NCBI GenBank assembly: GCA_963709085.1
Contig: CAVPVB010000007.1
Span: 1,488,001-1,552,000 of the forward strand
DNA length: 64,000 nt
Direction of reading: 5' to 3'
Origin: Rhodovastum sp963709085
GTDB taxonomy: Bacteria; Pseudomonadota; Alphaproteobacteria; Acetobacterales; Acetobacteraceae
Positions 32,411 to 41,352 of the stretch are shown one piece after another; positions within the stretch are counted from its first letter, which is position 1; the number at the start of each line of letters is the position of its first letter. A program made the position numbers and the translations under genes. The notes beneath the pieces were generated by a model. That model searched no databases and had not been told where the DNA came from. It worked only from the letters and a program-made list of their open reading frames with translations.

Positions 32411-33619
32411 TCACTCCACCACCGCCGCATAACTCAACACCCGCAACTCCCGTCGGATCGGATACGTCGAAGACGGCATCAACTGCGTCAGCATAATCAC
32501 AATCATCTGCTCCCCCGGATCAACCCAGAACGACGTGCTCGCCGCTCCCCCCCAGGCATATTCGCCCACCGTGCCGACAATTTGCGCCTTTGCCGGATCG
32601 AGCATTACCGAAAACCCCAGCCCGAACCCGATGCCGACATAGCTCGATTCCGAGAAACGCGGCGTGCCCAGATCGGCCATGTCGCCGCCCAGATGGTTAC
32701 TGGTCATGAGGTTCACCGTCTTGCGGCCCAGCAGCCGCACGCCTTCCAGTTCGCCCTTGTTCAGCATCATCCGGCAGAACCGCAAGTAATCGAAAACCGT
32801 CGAGCACAACCCGCCGCCGCCCGACGCAATTTGCCGCTGCGTGCGGAAAATGCTCGATACCGGATCGTCGATCAGCACCAGACCGCCATCGGCCCCGCGC
32901 CCGTAATTGGCCGCGAACCGGGCAACCTTCTCCGCCGGCACGAAAAACCCGGTGTCATCCATGCCGAGCGGACCCAGCACCCGTTCCTGCAGAAACGACT
33001 CAAAACTCTGTCCCGATATCACCGCCACCAGGTGGCCCAGCACGTCGGTTGCGACCGAATAGTTCCATGCCCGCCCCGGCTGCGCGATCAGCGGCACCGC
33101 CGCGAGGCGCTCCACCACCTCGCCGAGCGTTGCCTCCGAGGTCTGGAAATCGATGCCGTTCGCCCGGTACACGGCATCAATCGGATGCGCCTCCATGAAC
33201 CCATAGGTCAGGCCGGAGGTGTGCGTCATCAGGTCGCGGAACGTGATGTCGCGTTCGGCCGGCACGGTGTCGAACTTCCCGCGGCTGCCGCCGGTATAGA
33301 CGCGCATGTGAGCGAAGCAGGGCAGGAACCGTGTGATCGGGTCGTCGAGCTGGAACCGCCCTTCTTCGTACAGCATCATGGCCGCCACGGTGGCCAGCGG
33401 CTTGGTCATCGAGTAGATGCGGAAGATGCTGTCGGTGGCGAGCTTCACGCCGCGGGCGATGTCCGCGTGGCCGCAGACATGCAGATGCGCCACCTGGTCG
33501 CGCCGGGTAACCAGGGTAATGACACCGGGCAGCTTGCCGTCATCCACCAGGCGCTGCGCCCAGGCCTCGATGCGCGCGAGCTTTGCGGCCGACAGGCCGA
33601 CTTCTTCGGGATCGACCAT
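32411..33619 (-). CDS. Beta-lactamase/D-alanyl-D-alanine carboxypeptidase-family serine hydrolase
   Basis: A 402-residue serine hydrolase of the beta-lactamase class C/esterase fold. SMTK at residues 70-73 is the nucleophile motif, preceded by DSIFRIY; YSVATDVLGHLVAVISGQSF provides the Tyr motif; QIASGGGGLCSTVFDYLRFC and GEYAWGGAASTSFWVDP complete the active-site cleft. No signal peptide is visible, so it is probably a cytoplasmic esterase or amidase rather than a resistance beta-lactamase. GAGGAG precedes the ATG at 33619. The longer frame upstream crosses repeat copy E. It lies downstream of ackA in the same direction, separated by that repeat. Confidence 0.88.
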   Translation of the reverse strand: MVDPEEVGLSAAKLARIEAWAQRLVDDGKLPGVITLVTRRDQVAHLHVCGHADIARGVKLATDSIFRIYSMTKPLATVAAMMLYEEGRFQLDDPITRFLPCFAHMRVYTGGSRGKFDTVPAERDITFRDLMTHTSGLTYGFMEAHPIDAVYRANGIDFQTSEATLGEVVERLAAVPLIAQPGRAWNYSVATDVLGHLVAVISGQSFESFLQERVLGPLGMDDTGFFVPAEKVARFAANYGRGADGGLVLIDDPVSSIFRTQRQIASGGGGLCSTVFDYLRFCRMMLNKGELEGVRLLGRKTVNLMTSNHLGGDMADLGTPRFSESSYVGIGFGLGFSVMLDPAKAQIVGTVGEYAWGGAASTSFWVDPGEQMIVIMLTQLMPSSTYPIRRELRVLSYAAVVE

Positions 33620-33632
33620 GGGCTGCTCCTCT

Positions 33633-33763
33633 TTAAGGTAAGGAAGGCCAGGGCTCTGCCCTGGACCCGCCAAGGGCCGAGAGGCCCCTGGACCCCTTAC
33701 TTTAGAATGGGTTCTAAGGGCTCCGCCCTTAGCGGGTCCAGGGCAGAGCCCTGGCCTTCCTTA
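33633..33763. repeat. Interspersed palindromic repeat, copy E (inverted pair)
   Basis: A ~131-base palindrome almost identical to copy B: left unit with CCAGGGCTCTGCCCTGG and GGGCCGAGAGGCCC, centre GAATGGGTTCTAAGGGCTC, right unit with CCAGGGCAGAGCCCTGG, bounded by TTAAGG/CCTTAA-like ends. It fills the whole gap between ackA and the serine hydrolase and touches the ackA stop. Confidence 0.9.
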
Positions 33764-34960
33764 ATCCTGCAACGCCACCATCCGGTCCAGCAAATCCAGC
33801 GTATGCCGGGCGATCATGCCTTCCTCATCGGTCGGCACGATGAACACCTTCACCCGCGACTGCTCCGCCGAAATCACCGTCGCTCCGGCCTGGTTCGCCG
33901 CGCGGTCCAGCGACACGCCCAGCCACTCCAGCCCGTCCAGCACCCGCTCGCGCACCTGCCAGGCATGCTCGCCGATGCCGCCGGAGAAGGTCAGCGCGTC
34001 CACCCCCTTCAGGTCGGCCGCCAGGCCGCCGGTCTCGTGGCGGATGCGGGCAATGAAATACTCGATCGCCTGCGTCGCCTCCGGCCGGGGCGAGGCCAGC
34101 AATTCGCGCATGTCCTGCGAGAAGCCCGAAATGCCGCGCAGCCCGGATTGCCGGTACAGCATGTCCGCCACCGCCTGCGGCTCCATGCCCTTCTGTTGGA
34201 TCAGATACAGCACCACCGCCGGATCGAGCTGACCCGTGCGCGTGCCCATCGGCAGCCCATCGACCGCCGAAAACCCCATCGTGCTGGAAATCGAGCGCCC
34301 GCCGCGAATGGCGCACATCGACGCCCCGTTGCCCAGATGCGCGGCGATCACCCGCCCTTCGGCATGCAGCGGCGCGATTTCGCGCAGCCGGCGCACCACG
34401 TATTCGTAAGAAAGCCCATGGAACCCGTAACGCCGCACACCCTCATCGAACAGGGTGCGCGGCAGGGCGTAGGTCTGGTGCACGAAGGCGTGACCGAAAT
34501 GAAACGCGGTGTCGAAACACGCCACCTGCGTTACATGCGGCCAGGCTTCCCGCGCGCCGCGAATGCCCGCCAGATTATGCGGCTGGTGCAGCGGCGCGAG
34601 CGGAATGAAGGTCTTCAACTCATCTACCACGGCGTCGGAAATGATCACCGACTCGCGGAATTTAGCCCCGCCATGCACCACGCGATGCCCGGCCGCCACC
34701 ACGTTGATGTCGGGAAAGGCGGTCTGCCGCCACGCCAGCACGCGCTGGAAGGCGCAGGTGTGGAAAGAGGGGCCGAGCGGTTCGTCCCAGTGCTCCTCGT
34801 GGGTCACCGCGCCGGCGCCGTCGCGCACCACCAGCCGCCCGCCGGGACCGACCATTTCGATCAGCCCGACCGCCAGCTCATTCAGCCCGCCATCGGCCTC
34901 GTACAGCGAGAACTTGATCGAGGACGAGCCGGAATTCAGGGTGACAAGATGGCGGGTCAT
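33761..34960 (-). CDS. ackA: Acetate kinase
   Basis: AckA interconverts acetyl phosphate plus ADP with acetate plus ATP in the cytoplasm. The 399-residue product has the family N-terminus HLVTLNSGSSSIKFSLYE, AGHRVVHGGAKF, FDTAFHF, YGFHGLSYEYVVRRL (substrate/phosphate site), HLGNGASMCAIRGGRSISST and FSGGIGEHAWQVRERVLDGL. Length is normal. The ATG overlaps the pta-maoC stop as ATGA, so the phosphotransacetylase and kinase are translationally coupled into an acetyl-CoA to acetate (or phosphate-utilising reverse) pathway. Confidence 0.96.
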   Translation of the reverse strand: MTRHLVTLNSGSSSIKFSLYEADGGLNELAVGLIEMVGPGGRLVVRDGAGAVTHEEHWDEPLGPSFHTCAFQRVLAWRQTAFPDINVVAAGHRVVHGGAKFRESVIISDAVVDELKTFIPLAPLHQPHNLAGIRGAREAWPHVTQVACFDTAFHFGHAFVHQTYALPRTLFDEGVRRYGFHGLSYEYVVRRLREIAPLHAEGRVIAAHLGNGASMCAIRGGRSISSTMGFSAVDGLPMGTRTGQLDPAVVLYLIQQKGMEPQAVADMLYRQSGLRGISGFSQDMRELLASPRPEATQAIEYFIARIRHETGGLAADLKGVDALTFSGGIGEHAWQVRERVLDGLEWLGVSLDRAANQAGATVISAEQSRVKVFIVPTDEEGMIARHTLDLLDRMVALQD

Positions 34961-36360
34961 GCTGCGGCCTTCGGTGCCAGCGCGCTGCGCCCGCTGGTCT
35001 TCCAGTGCATGAACAGGACAGCGACCGCGCAGGAAAACAGCCGCGAAAGCGCGCCGTCCGACCGGCTGGTCAGCAGGATCGGCACTTTCGCCCCCACCAC
35101 CAGCCCGGCACCCTCGGCCTGGGCGGCGAAGGTGAATTCCTTGGCGAGAATGTTGCCTGCCTCCAAATTCGGCGCCACCAGGATGTCGGCCCGCCCCGCG
35201 ACCTTCGAGGTCAGCCCCTTGGCGCGCGCCGCCAGCAGGCTGATGGCGTTGTCCATGGCCAGCGGCCCATCGACGATGCCGCCGGTGATCTGCCCGCGCT
35301 CGGCCATCTTCGACAGCGAAGCCGCGTCCAGCGTTGACGGCATCTTCGGGTTCACCGTCTCGACCGCCGCCAGGATGCCCACTTTCGGCTGCACGATGCC
35401 GAGCGCCAACGCCACGTCGATGGCGTTCTGCACGATGTCCACTTTGTCATCGAGAGTGGGGGCGATGTTGATGGCCGCGTCGGTGACCAGGATCAGCTCC
35501 GGCAGGGAGGGCGCGTCCAGCACGTACACATGGCTGATGCGCCGGCCGGTGCGCAGCCCGCCATCGGACTTCACCACATGCTTGAGCAGCGTGTCGGTGT
35601 GCAGGTGGCCCTTCATCAGCGTGGCCGCGTTGCCCTGCAGCACCATTTCCACCGCGCGCGCGGCGGCGGCATCGTCGCCTGGCACGTCCTCGATTTCGCA
35701 GCCGCTCAGGTTGGCGCCGCAGGCGGCGGCGGTGGCGCGGATACGGGCCGCGTTACCGATCAGGATCGGCACGATCAGCCCCGCCCGCCCGCCCGCGATG
35801 GCGCCGAGCAGCGCGTTCTCCTCCTCCGGCGCCACCACGGCGGTGCGCATCGGCGGCAGGTCGCGGCAGGCCCCCAGCAGGCGCTCGACATGGCGGTGGC
35901 GCGCCACCGTGATGCCGGGCAGCGCGGTGTCCTCAACCTCGGCGTGCTCGGATGGCGGGCGCACCTCGGCCACGCCCTCGGCGATGACTTCGTTGCCATG
36001 GCGCACCACGGTTGCCAGCACCACGGTCTGCGGCGGCCGCTTTTCCATCACCTCGACATGCACGGTCAGCGTGTCGCCGACATGCGCGCGGCCGGTGAAG
36101 CGCAGCGTCTGCGCCTCGTAAAGCGTGCCCGGCCCCGGCAACAGGTTGCCCAGCACGGCGGAGAACAACGAGCCGATCCACATGGATGGCGCCGGCGGAT
36201 CATCGCGTCCGTTGTGGCCGGGGCTGCCCGGCAGGTGCAGCGGGTTCAGGTTGCCGCTGACATGGGCGAACACAAAGAGATCCTCGGCGGTCACCACGCG
36301 GCTGATCGTGGCCGATTGGCCGAGCGCCAGATCGGCGAAAGTGTGGCTGGTGCGCGTCAT
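34957..36360 (-). CDS. MaoC-phosphate acetyl/butyryltransferase fusion
   Basis: A 467-residue two-domain protein. Residues 1-150 form a MaoC-like hot-dog domain (ITAEDLFVFAHVSGNLNPLH-type motif, here VTAEDLFVFAHVSGNLNPLH), normally an (R)-specific enoyl-CoA hydratase. Residues 160-467 form a phosphate acyltransferase: LMKGHLHTDTLLKHVV, RISHVYVLDAPSLPELILVT, ITGGIVDGPLAMDNAI and GRADILVAPNLEAGNILAKE. Such fusions are known as bifunctional enoyl-CoA hydratase/phosphate acetyltransferase in alphaproteobacteria. It transfers acyl groups from CoA to phosphate for AckA. It is the first gene of the pair; the start at 36360 has no strong ribosome binding site. Confidence 0.93.
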   Translation of the reverse strand: MTRTSHTFADLALGQSATISRVVTAEDLFVFAHVSGNLNPLHLPGSPGHNGRDDPPAPSMWIGSLFSAVLGNLLPGPGTLYEAQTLRFTGRAHVGDTLTVHVEVMEKRPPQTVVLATVVRHGNEVIAEGVAEVRPPSEHAEVEDTALPGITVARHRHVERLLGACRDLPPMRTAVVAPEEENALLGAIAGGRAGLIVPILIGNAARIRATAAACGANLSGCEIEDVPGDDAAAARAVEMVLQGNAATLMKGHLHTDTLLKHVVKSDGGLRTGRRISHVYVLDAPSLPELILVTDAAINIAPTLDDKVDIVQNAIDVALALGIVQPKVGILAAVETVNPKMPSTLDAASLSKMAERGQITGGIVDGPLAMDNAISLLAARAKGLTSKVAGRADILVAPNLEAGNILAKEFTFAAQAEGAGLVVGAKVPILLTSRSDGALSRLFSCAVAVLFMHWKTSGRSALAPKAAA

Positions 36361-36688
36361 CGCGGGCGTCCCGCGGCCGGGCGGCGGGCGGGATGGAGGG
36401 GGAATGCGTGTGTCATTCGGAGCCTTGCCTTACCGGGGCACGTTCCGGCTGTCGGAGAGGGTGACCGCCACCGATACGCGCCAATGTCAATGCTGCGCCG
36501 CAGCATGTTTAGTATAGTCCGGCAGGCGTTTCAAAAGGGTATCCGCTGGCCGGATTCCCGCGGTTTTCCGTGACCCGGGAACGTTGCCAAACCTTGCGCG
36601 GTCCCGAACGCCGGGCCATGTGCAGCGGTGTGTGATCAATCCGGGAAGCCGGATTCCGCAGCGCCGGCGAAACAGGGATAAAGATGTA
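36361..36688. other. Divergent promoter region with a 17-base palindrome
   Basis: 328 bases between leftward maoC-pta and rightward cytochrome c'. The only structured element is ATGCTGCG-c-CGCAGCAT (36490-36506), flanked rightward by the AT-rich GTTTAGTATAG. It could be an operator or a small hairpin. No gene was recognised. Confidence 0.5.
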
Positions 36689-37141
36689 ATGAAACAAGCG
36701 TTTCTGGCGGTCGCGCTGTTGAGCCTGTTCGGGGCGCCGGCGGGGGCGCGGGCGGACGAGGTGGAACTGGCGCCGGCCACCCTGGTCGCGATCAGGCAGG
36801 CCGGCTATCTCCTGCAGGGGGCCAATCTCGGTGACCTCAAGCGCGCGGTCGACGCCCGGACCGCCGATGTCAAGCCGTTCAAGGCGAACGCCGAGGCGAT
36901 TCTGGCCTGGTCGAAGGTGATCCCGGCGCTGTTCCCGAAGGGCACCGAGAAGGACACCAAGGCGCTGCCGGCGGTATGGTCGGATCGCGCCGGCTTCGAG
37001 AAGGCGGCGGCGAATCTCTCTGCCGCCGCCGAGACCCTGGTCAAGGCCGCCGATGCCAATGACCCGGCCGCCTTCGCCATCGCCTTCAAGGCCACCGCCG
37101 ATGCCTGCGGCGCCTGCCACCGCCCCTACCGCGCGAAGTGA
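36689..37141 (+). CDS. Cytochrome c' (class II c-type cytochrome)
   Basis: A 150-residue exported four-helix cytochrome. The signal peptide (MKQAFLAVALLSLFGAPAGA, cleavage after ARA) is followed by helices starting LAPATLVAIRQAGYLLQGAN. The haem site is at the very C-terminus, TADACGACHRPYRAK (CxxCH at 141-145), the defining feature of cytochrome c'/c-556 proteins. PVWSDRAGFEKAAANL-like AVWSDRAGFEKAAANLSAAA is the third-helix signature. Family members bind NO or shuttle electrons in the periplasm. The ATG at 36689 follows GGGATAAAGATGTA. Its haem would be attached by the Ccm system encoded at 25-30 kb. Confidence 0.9.
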   Translation: MKQAFLAVALLSLFGAPAGARADEVELAPATLVAIRQAGYLLQGANLGDLKRAVDARTADVKPFKANAEAILAWSKVIPALFPKGTEKDTKALPAVWSDRAGFEKAAANLSAAAETLVKAADANDPAAFAIAFKATADACGACHRPYRAK

Positions 37142-37213
37142 TGTGCGTGCCGGCGTCCGGCGCTGGTTTTCCTTGGTCGGCGGCGCCGGCCGGCAATCGG
37201 GGGGAACGACCCA

Positions 37214-37642
37214 ATGAAGATCCTGCTGCGTGCCGGCCTCGGCTTCGTCGCCGCTGCCCTGTCCGTCATGGTGTTTTACCAGGGCATGGTCTGGGTACTG
37301 TACGGTTACGGCCTGGTGCCGTTCCACCCTTACGATTTTTCGCCCTCGGGGCCGCTGCATATTCCGCGGCTTGCCGATTTGTGCTTCTGGATGGGGCTGT
37401 ACGGCGTGGTGTTCGGCATCATCCTGCCGTGGTTGCCGCGCGTGCCCAAATGGCCGGTCGGCCTTGGCTTCGGCCTGCTGGCCGCGGCGGTGGACTGGTT
37501 CGTGGTGGCCCCGCTCAAGGGAATGCCGATTGCCGCCGGCTGGGCGCCGGACGCCATGCTGCGCTCGGTCGCCATCAACGGTTTCTGGGGCATCGGTCTT
37601 GGCATCATCGCGCCGATGATCATTCCCCGCCGCTTTACTTAG
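37214..37642 (+). CDS. Hypothetical four-helix membrane protein
   Basis: A 142-residue integral membrane protein with four hydrophobic segments: AGLGFVAAALSVMVFYQGMV, FWMGLYGVVFGIILPWLP, GLGFGLLAAAVDWFVVAPL and SVAINGFWGIGLGIIAPMI. The charged loop FHPYDFSPSGPLHIPRLADL after the first helix is distinctive. No family was recognised with certainty; similar small membrane proteins occur near membrane redox genes. GGGGGGAA lies upstream of the ATG. It follows cytochrome c' by 72 bases and converges with the histidine kinase gene, overlapping it by four bases at the stops. Confidence 0.75.
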   Translation: MKILLRAGLGFVAAALSVMVFYQGMVWVLYGYGLVPFHPYDFSPSGPLHIPRLADLCFWMGLYGVVFGIILPWLPRVPKWPVGLGFGLLAAAVDWFVVAPLKGMPIAAGWAPDAMLRSVAINGFWGIGLGIIAPMIIPRRFT

Positions 37643-40588
37643 CGCTGCTCCGCAGCAGGGGGCGGGGCAGCCAATACAAGCTCCAGGCCGGCGATCAGGT
37701 CGCGGCGCAGATAGGGCTTGCGGAGCAGGTTGAAACGCCCGGCGCCATCCGATGAATCGCCGGCAAAGCCCGAGGTCAGCAGCACCCGCAGGCCCGGCCG
37801 CAAGGTCAGAGCGAGCCCGGCCAGCGCGGCTCCGTCCATGCTGCCCGGCAGCACCACGTCGCTGAACAGCAGGTCGATGGGGTCGCTGCCGTGCAGCAGC
37901 GGCAGCGCCGCTTCGGCGCTGCCCGCCGCCAGCACCCGGAAGCCGAGGCCAGCGAAATGGCGCGACACCACGCGCAGCACCGCCTCCTGGTCCTCGACCA
38001 GCAGCACCGTCATGCCCTCGGCACGGAACAGGCTGGCGGCCGGCGGCGTGATCGCTTTTATCGGCGCGTCGATGGCGGGCAGCAGCAGTTCCACCCGGGT
38101 GCCGCTGCCGGGCCGGCTGCGCAGATCCAGATGGCCGCCGGACTGGCGGACGAAGCCGTACACCATGCTGAGCCCGAGCCCGCTGCCCTTGCCCACCTGC
38201 TTGGTGGTGAAAAACGGATCGAACACGCGGCGCTGCGCCGCTTCGGGAATGCCGCGCCCGGAATCCTCGACGAACACCGCAGCGTAGCGCCCCGGCGTGA
38301 TCGGATCGGGCAGCGCGGGCAGGGTGCCGTCAACCGTGCGGCAGGCGACCCCGAGCGTGATCCGCCCGCCTTCCGGCAGGGCGTCGCGGGCGTTCAGCAC
38401 CAGGTTCATCACCGCGGTTTCCAACTGCGCGGGGTCGACGTTCACCGTCAACTCTGCGCCGCCGAACGCGGTTTCCAGCTGGTGCCGCGCGGCGAGCGCG
38501 CGGCGCAGCAGCGGCACCACGCGGCCCAGTTGTTCGTGCAGCCCCACCACCTGCGGGCGCAGGGTCTGGCGGCGGGCGTAGGACAGCAACTGGCTGGTCA
38601 ACTCCGCCCCCCGGTTGGCCGCATACAGCGCCGAATCCAGCATGTCGTGCAGTGCGCTGCCGGCCGGCGCCTCGGCCAGCGCGTCGCTCAGGTTGAGCAT
38701 CACCACGGTGAGCAGGTTGTTGAAATCATGCGCCACCCCGCCGGTGATCTGGCCGATCGTGCTCAGCCGCTCCGACTGCAGCAGGGCCTCCTGGGCGCGG
38801 CGCAGCTCGGTCACGTCGGCGATCACCGCGATGCGGGCATGCCGGTCCTGAAAGCGCATCGGCTGCGAGGCGATCTGCACGTACAGCACCTCGCCGGTTC
38901 GGGTGAGATTGGGCAGCGGGCCGACATTGTGATAGCCGCCGCCCCGCGCGGCCAGCTCGCTCACGACGCCCGCGCGCTGCTCAGGCGGGCGCAGGTCGGC
39001 GATGGTGAGGCCGAGGAATTCGTCCCGGCTCCAGCCGAACACCCGCACCGCCGCGGCGTTCACTTCCAGGAAGCGCAGGGTTGCTTCCTCGTAGATGCAG
39101 ATCGGCAGCGGGTTGTCCTCAAAGATCAGGCGGAAGGCGCGGTTCCGCTCGGCGAGTGCGCGTTCGTCGGCGCGCCGCCGGGTGATGTCGCGCTGGATGG
39201 CGATCCAATGGGTCGGCACGCCGCCGGCATCCGACAGCGTGCTGATCTCGGTTTCCACCCACACATTGCTGCCGTCCTTGCGATGGCCCAGCAGTTCCGC
39301 GCGGATGCGCCGCCCGGCGCGGGCGGCCGCGCGGATGGCGGCGAGCTGCCGCCGGTCGGTTTCCGGCCCCATGAACAGGGCAGGCGAGGCGCCGACGATT
39401 TCGCTCCGCTGCCAGCCGGTCACCCGCGACACCGCGTCACTGGCATACAGGATGCTGGGGGCGGCACCGGCGGCCGGGCCGGCCTGCACGATCAGCACCG
39501 AATCCGACGCGGCGTCCAGCGCCGCCCCGAGCAAATGCTGCTGTTCCTCGGCGACGTGGCGGAACATCGCCGGCCGCAGCGTGTCGACCAGATCGAACAG
39601 CCCGTCGCCGAGCGCCGGCAGGTCGGGGGGGGATTGTTCGAACAGCACGGTAATCACGAATTTGCGTTCGCCCAGGCTGACCGGCTGCACCAGGATGGCC
39701 CCCAGGCCGACGTCCCGGCAGGCCTGCAGCACCGGCATTCCCGTCGAGCTCGGCCTGGGCGAAGTCGAGCGCGAAACGGCGCCCCTGCAGCATCGCCTGG
39801 CCCATCAGCGTCGCTTCCGCCGGCGGTCGCGCGCTGCGGCACCAGACGAGGAACGCTTCGGGCAAGGGCGGTCCGGCAACGTGGTATTCGGCCATGCGCA
39901 CGTGGCCGTCGGGCAGCAGGCGCCACACCGAACCGGCACGCGCGCCGTTCGTGGCACAGATCCGCGCCAGCACGGCGCGGATCATGGTCGGCCAGTCCGG
40001 CGCCGCGAAGCTCAGCCGCAGCAACTCGGTGTGCAACCGGGCGGTGCGGCTGGCCGCCGCCAGTTGCCGCTCGCGCAGCCGGGCATCGAGCAGGGCGACC
40101 ACGGTTGCGGCGAGGTCTTCCAGCACGCGCACCGCTTCGTCGTCCGGGGCCGGGTGCGGGACCGTGTCGAGCACGCAGAGCGTGCCGATTGCCTGATCGT
40201 CGGCGGCGCGCAATGGCGTGCCGGCATAGAAGCGGACATGCGGAGCGCCGGTGACCATGGGATTGCCGGCATGGGCGGGGTCGGCCAGCGTATCCGCAAT
40301 GACCAGCGCGCGCAGGGATTCGACCGTCAGGTGACAGAACCCGGCCTGCCGCGGTGCTTCGGTCAGCGCGGTGCCGTGGCGTGACTTGAAATACAGCCGG
40401 TCGGCGCCCACCAGGCAGAGCAGGGCAACCGGCGCGTCCAGCAGCCGCGCGGCCAGTCCGGTGATACGGTCGAACCCCGGCTCCGGCAACGTATCCATGA
40501 TCTGGTAGGAGTCCAGGACGTCGAGCCTGCGTTGCTCCTGCGCAGCTTGCACGCGGTGATTTCCCTGCTGGTGCCGGGAGGCCGGCAT
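37639..40588 (-). pseudogene. GAF-PAS-PAS hybrid sensor histidine kinase, frameshifted in the second GAF region
   Basis: A cytosolic hybrid kinase of about 980 residues split between two frames. The first frame (from ATG 40588) has a GAF domain (EPGFDRITGLAARLLDAPVA, DRLYFKSRHGTAL, FCHLTVESLRALVIADTL) and the beginning of a second sensor up to FALDFAQAELDG. The remainder, MPVLQACRDVGLGAILVQPV, continues in another frame with PAS domains (YASDAVSRVTGW; ICIYEEATLRFLEVNAAAVR), HisKA (GQITGGVAHDFNNLLTVVML), HATPase (NLVLNARDALPEGGRITLG, GKGSGLGLSMVYGFV) and a receiver (LLFSDVVLPGSMDG). Deleting one A at about 39741-39744 (CGGGAATGCC) fuses the halves. No transmembrane segment is seen. Signal unknown. 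Confidence 0.87.
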
Positions 40589-40688
40589 GCCATCGGTTCG
40601 GTTCCGGCGCGTTACAAAAACGCACCGACGCCTTATAGGACGCGAAAATGACGCCACCAAGCGTTCCCGCGCGGCGTCCCGTTCGCGG

Positions 40689-40865
40689 TCAGTTCCGGGT
40701 CAGCAGCCAGTTGGCCAGGATCGCCAGGCCGCCGGCGACATAGAGCCCCAGCGCAATGACGCGCAGACGGCGGGCGTGCGGGCGCAGCGGCGGAAACGCC
40801 CCCGGCGCCACGAACAGCGCCATGACCAGCAGGCTGAGCGCCTGCAACTGCCGGAACGTGTCCAT
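40689..40865 (-). CDS. Small two-helix membrane protein
   Basis: A 58-residue protein, MDTFRQLQALSLLVMALFVA at its start, with two hydrophobic segments (LSLLVMALFVAPGAF and VIALGLYVAGGLAILANWLL) joined by a basic loop (RPHARRLR). GGGAG five bases before the ATG at 40865 supports the start. It lies just downstream of the EIIA gene of the kdp operon. No family was recognised. Confidence 0.6.
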   Translation of the reverse strand: MDTFRQLQALSLLVMALFVAPGAFPPLRPHARRLRVIALGLYVAGGLAILANWLLTRN

Positions 40866-40877
40866 TGATGCTCCCAA

Positions 40878-40916
40878 TGCTATGCCCCCACCGTGCTATG
40901 CCCCCACCGTGCTATG
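40878..40916 (-). repeat. 16-bp tandem repeat spanning the stop codon of the EIIA gene
   Basis: TGCTATGCCCCCACCG occurs at 40878-40893 and 40894-40909, followed by a partial copy whose CTA (40912-40914) is the TAG stop of the leftward EIIA gene. Each full unit contains the same CTA. Confidence 0.8.
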
Positions 40917-41352
40917 TCCCGAGCAGAGCTGCCCGCAGGGCGGCGGGGGCGGCGGTGCGCATTGCCTCGGCCACGCCCGGCATGCGCAGCCGGCGTGACA
41001 CCGCGGCGAGGGCGCGCAGATGCTCCCCGTCCGCCGCCGGGCTGAGCAGCAGGAACACCAGGTCCACCGGCCGGCCATCGACCGCGTCGAACGCGACCGG
41101 CCGGTCCAGCCGGGCGAAGAACCCGGACGGGGCCGCCAGCGTGTTTATCCTGGCATGCGGCACCGCGATGCCGCCGCCGATTCCGGTCGAGCCGAGCGCC
41201 TCGCGCGCCGCCAATCCCGCGGCGATCCCGGCCGGCGCCAGCCCGAGCCGCTCGCCGGCCGCCCGGGCGAGCGCCGTCAGCAGCGCCGCCTTGTCGGCGG
41301 CGCGCAGGCGGTCGAACACGTGATCGGGCGGGATCAGCTCGTCAAGCGTCAT
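40912..41352 (-). CDS. PTS EIIA (PtsN-like) protein in the kdp operon
   Basis: A 146-residue EIIA of the nitrogen/fructose type. GIGGGIAVPHARINTLAAPS contains the phospho-accepting histidine (about residue 70), and LVFLLLSPAADGEHLRALAA is the family second motif. The ATG at 41352 lies inside the end of kdpE (11-base overlap), so it is translated with kdpDE. In E. coli the unphosphorylated EIIA-Ntr binds KdpD and raises kdp expression (established knowledge); a dedicated EIIA in the operon suggests the same link here. No EI or NPr is nearby. The stop sits in a tandem repeat. Confidence 0.85.
   Translation of the reverse strand: MTLDELIPPDHVFDRLRAADKAALLTALARAAGERLGLAPAGIAAGLAAREALGSTGIGGGIAVPHARINTLAAPSGFFARLDRPVAFDAVDGRPVDLVFLLLSPAADGEHLRALAAVSRRLRMPGVAEAMRTAAPAALRAALLGT

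Noticed and set aside
32411..33619. Calling the serine hydrolase a resistance beta-lactamase
   Set aside because: It has no signal peptide and its motifs fit the broad esterase/carboxypeptidase-like group, so a resistance label would be unsupported.
32312..36121. A 1269-codon open frame on the plus strand
   Set aside because: It lies opposite the serine hydrolase, ackA and maoC-pta genes and runs through repeat copy E. Its product is Arg/His-rich with no domain; long antisense frames are expected from GC-rich third positions.
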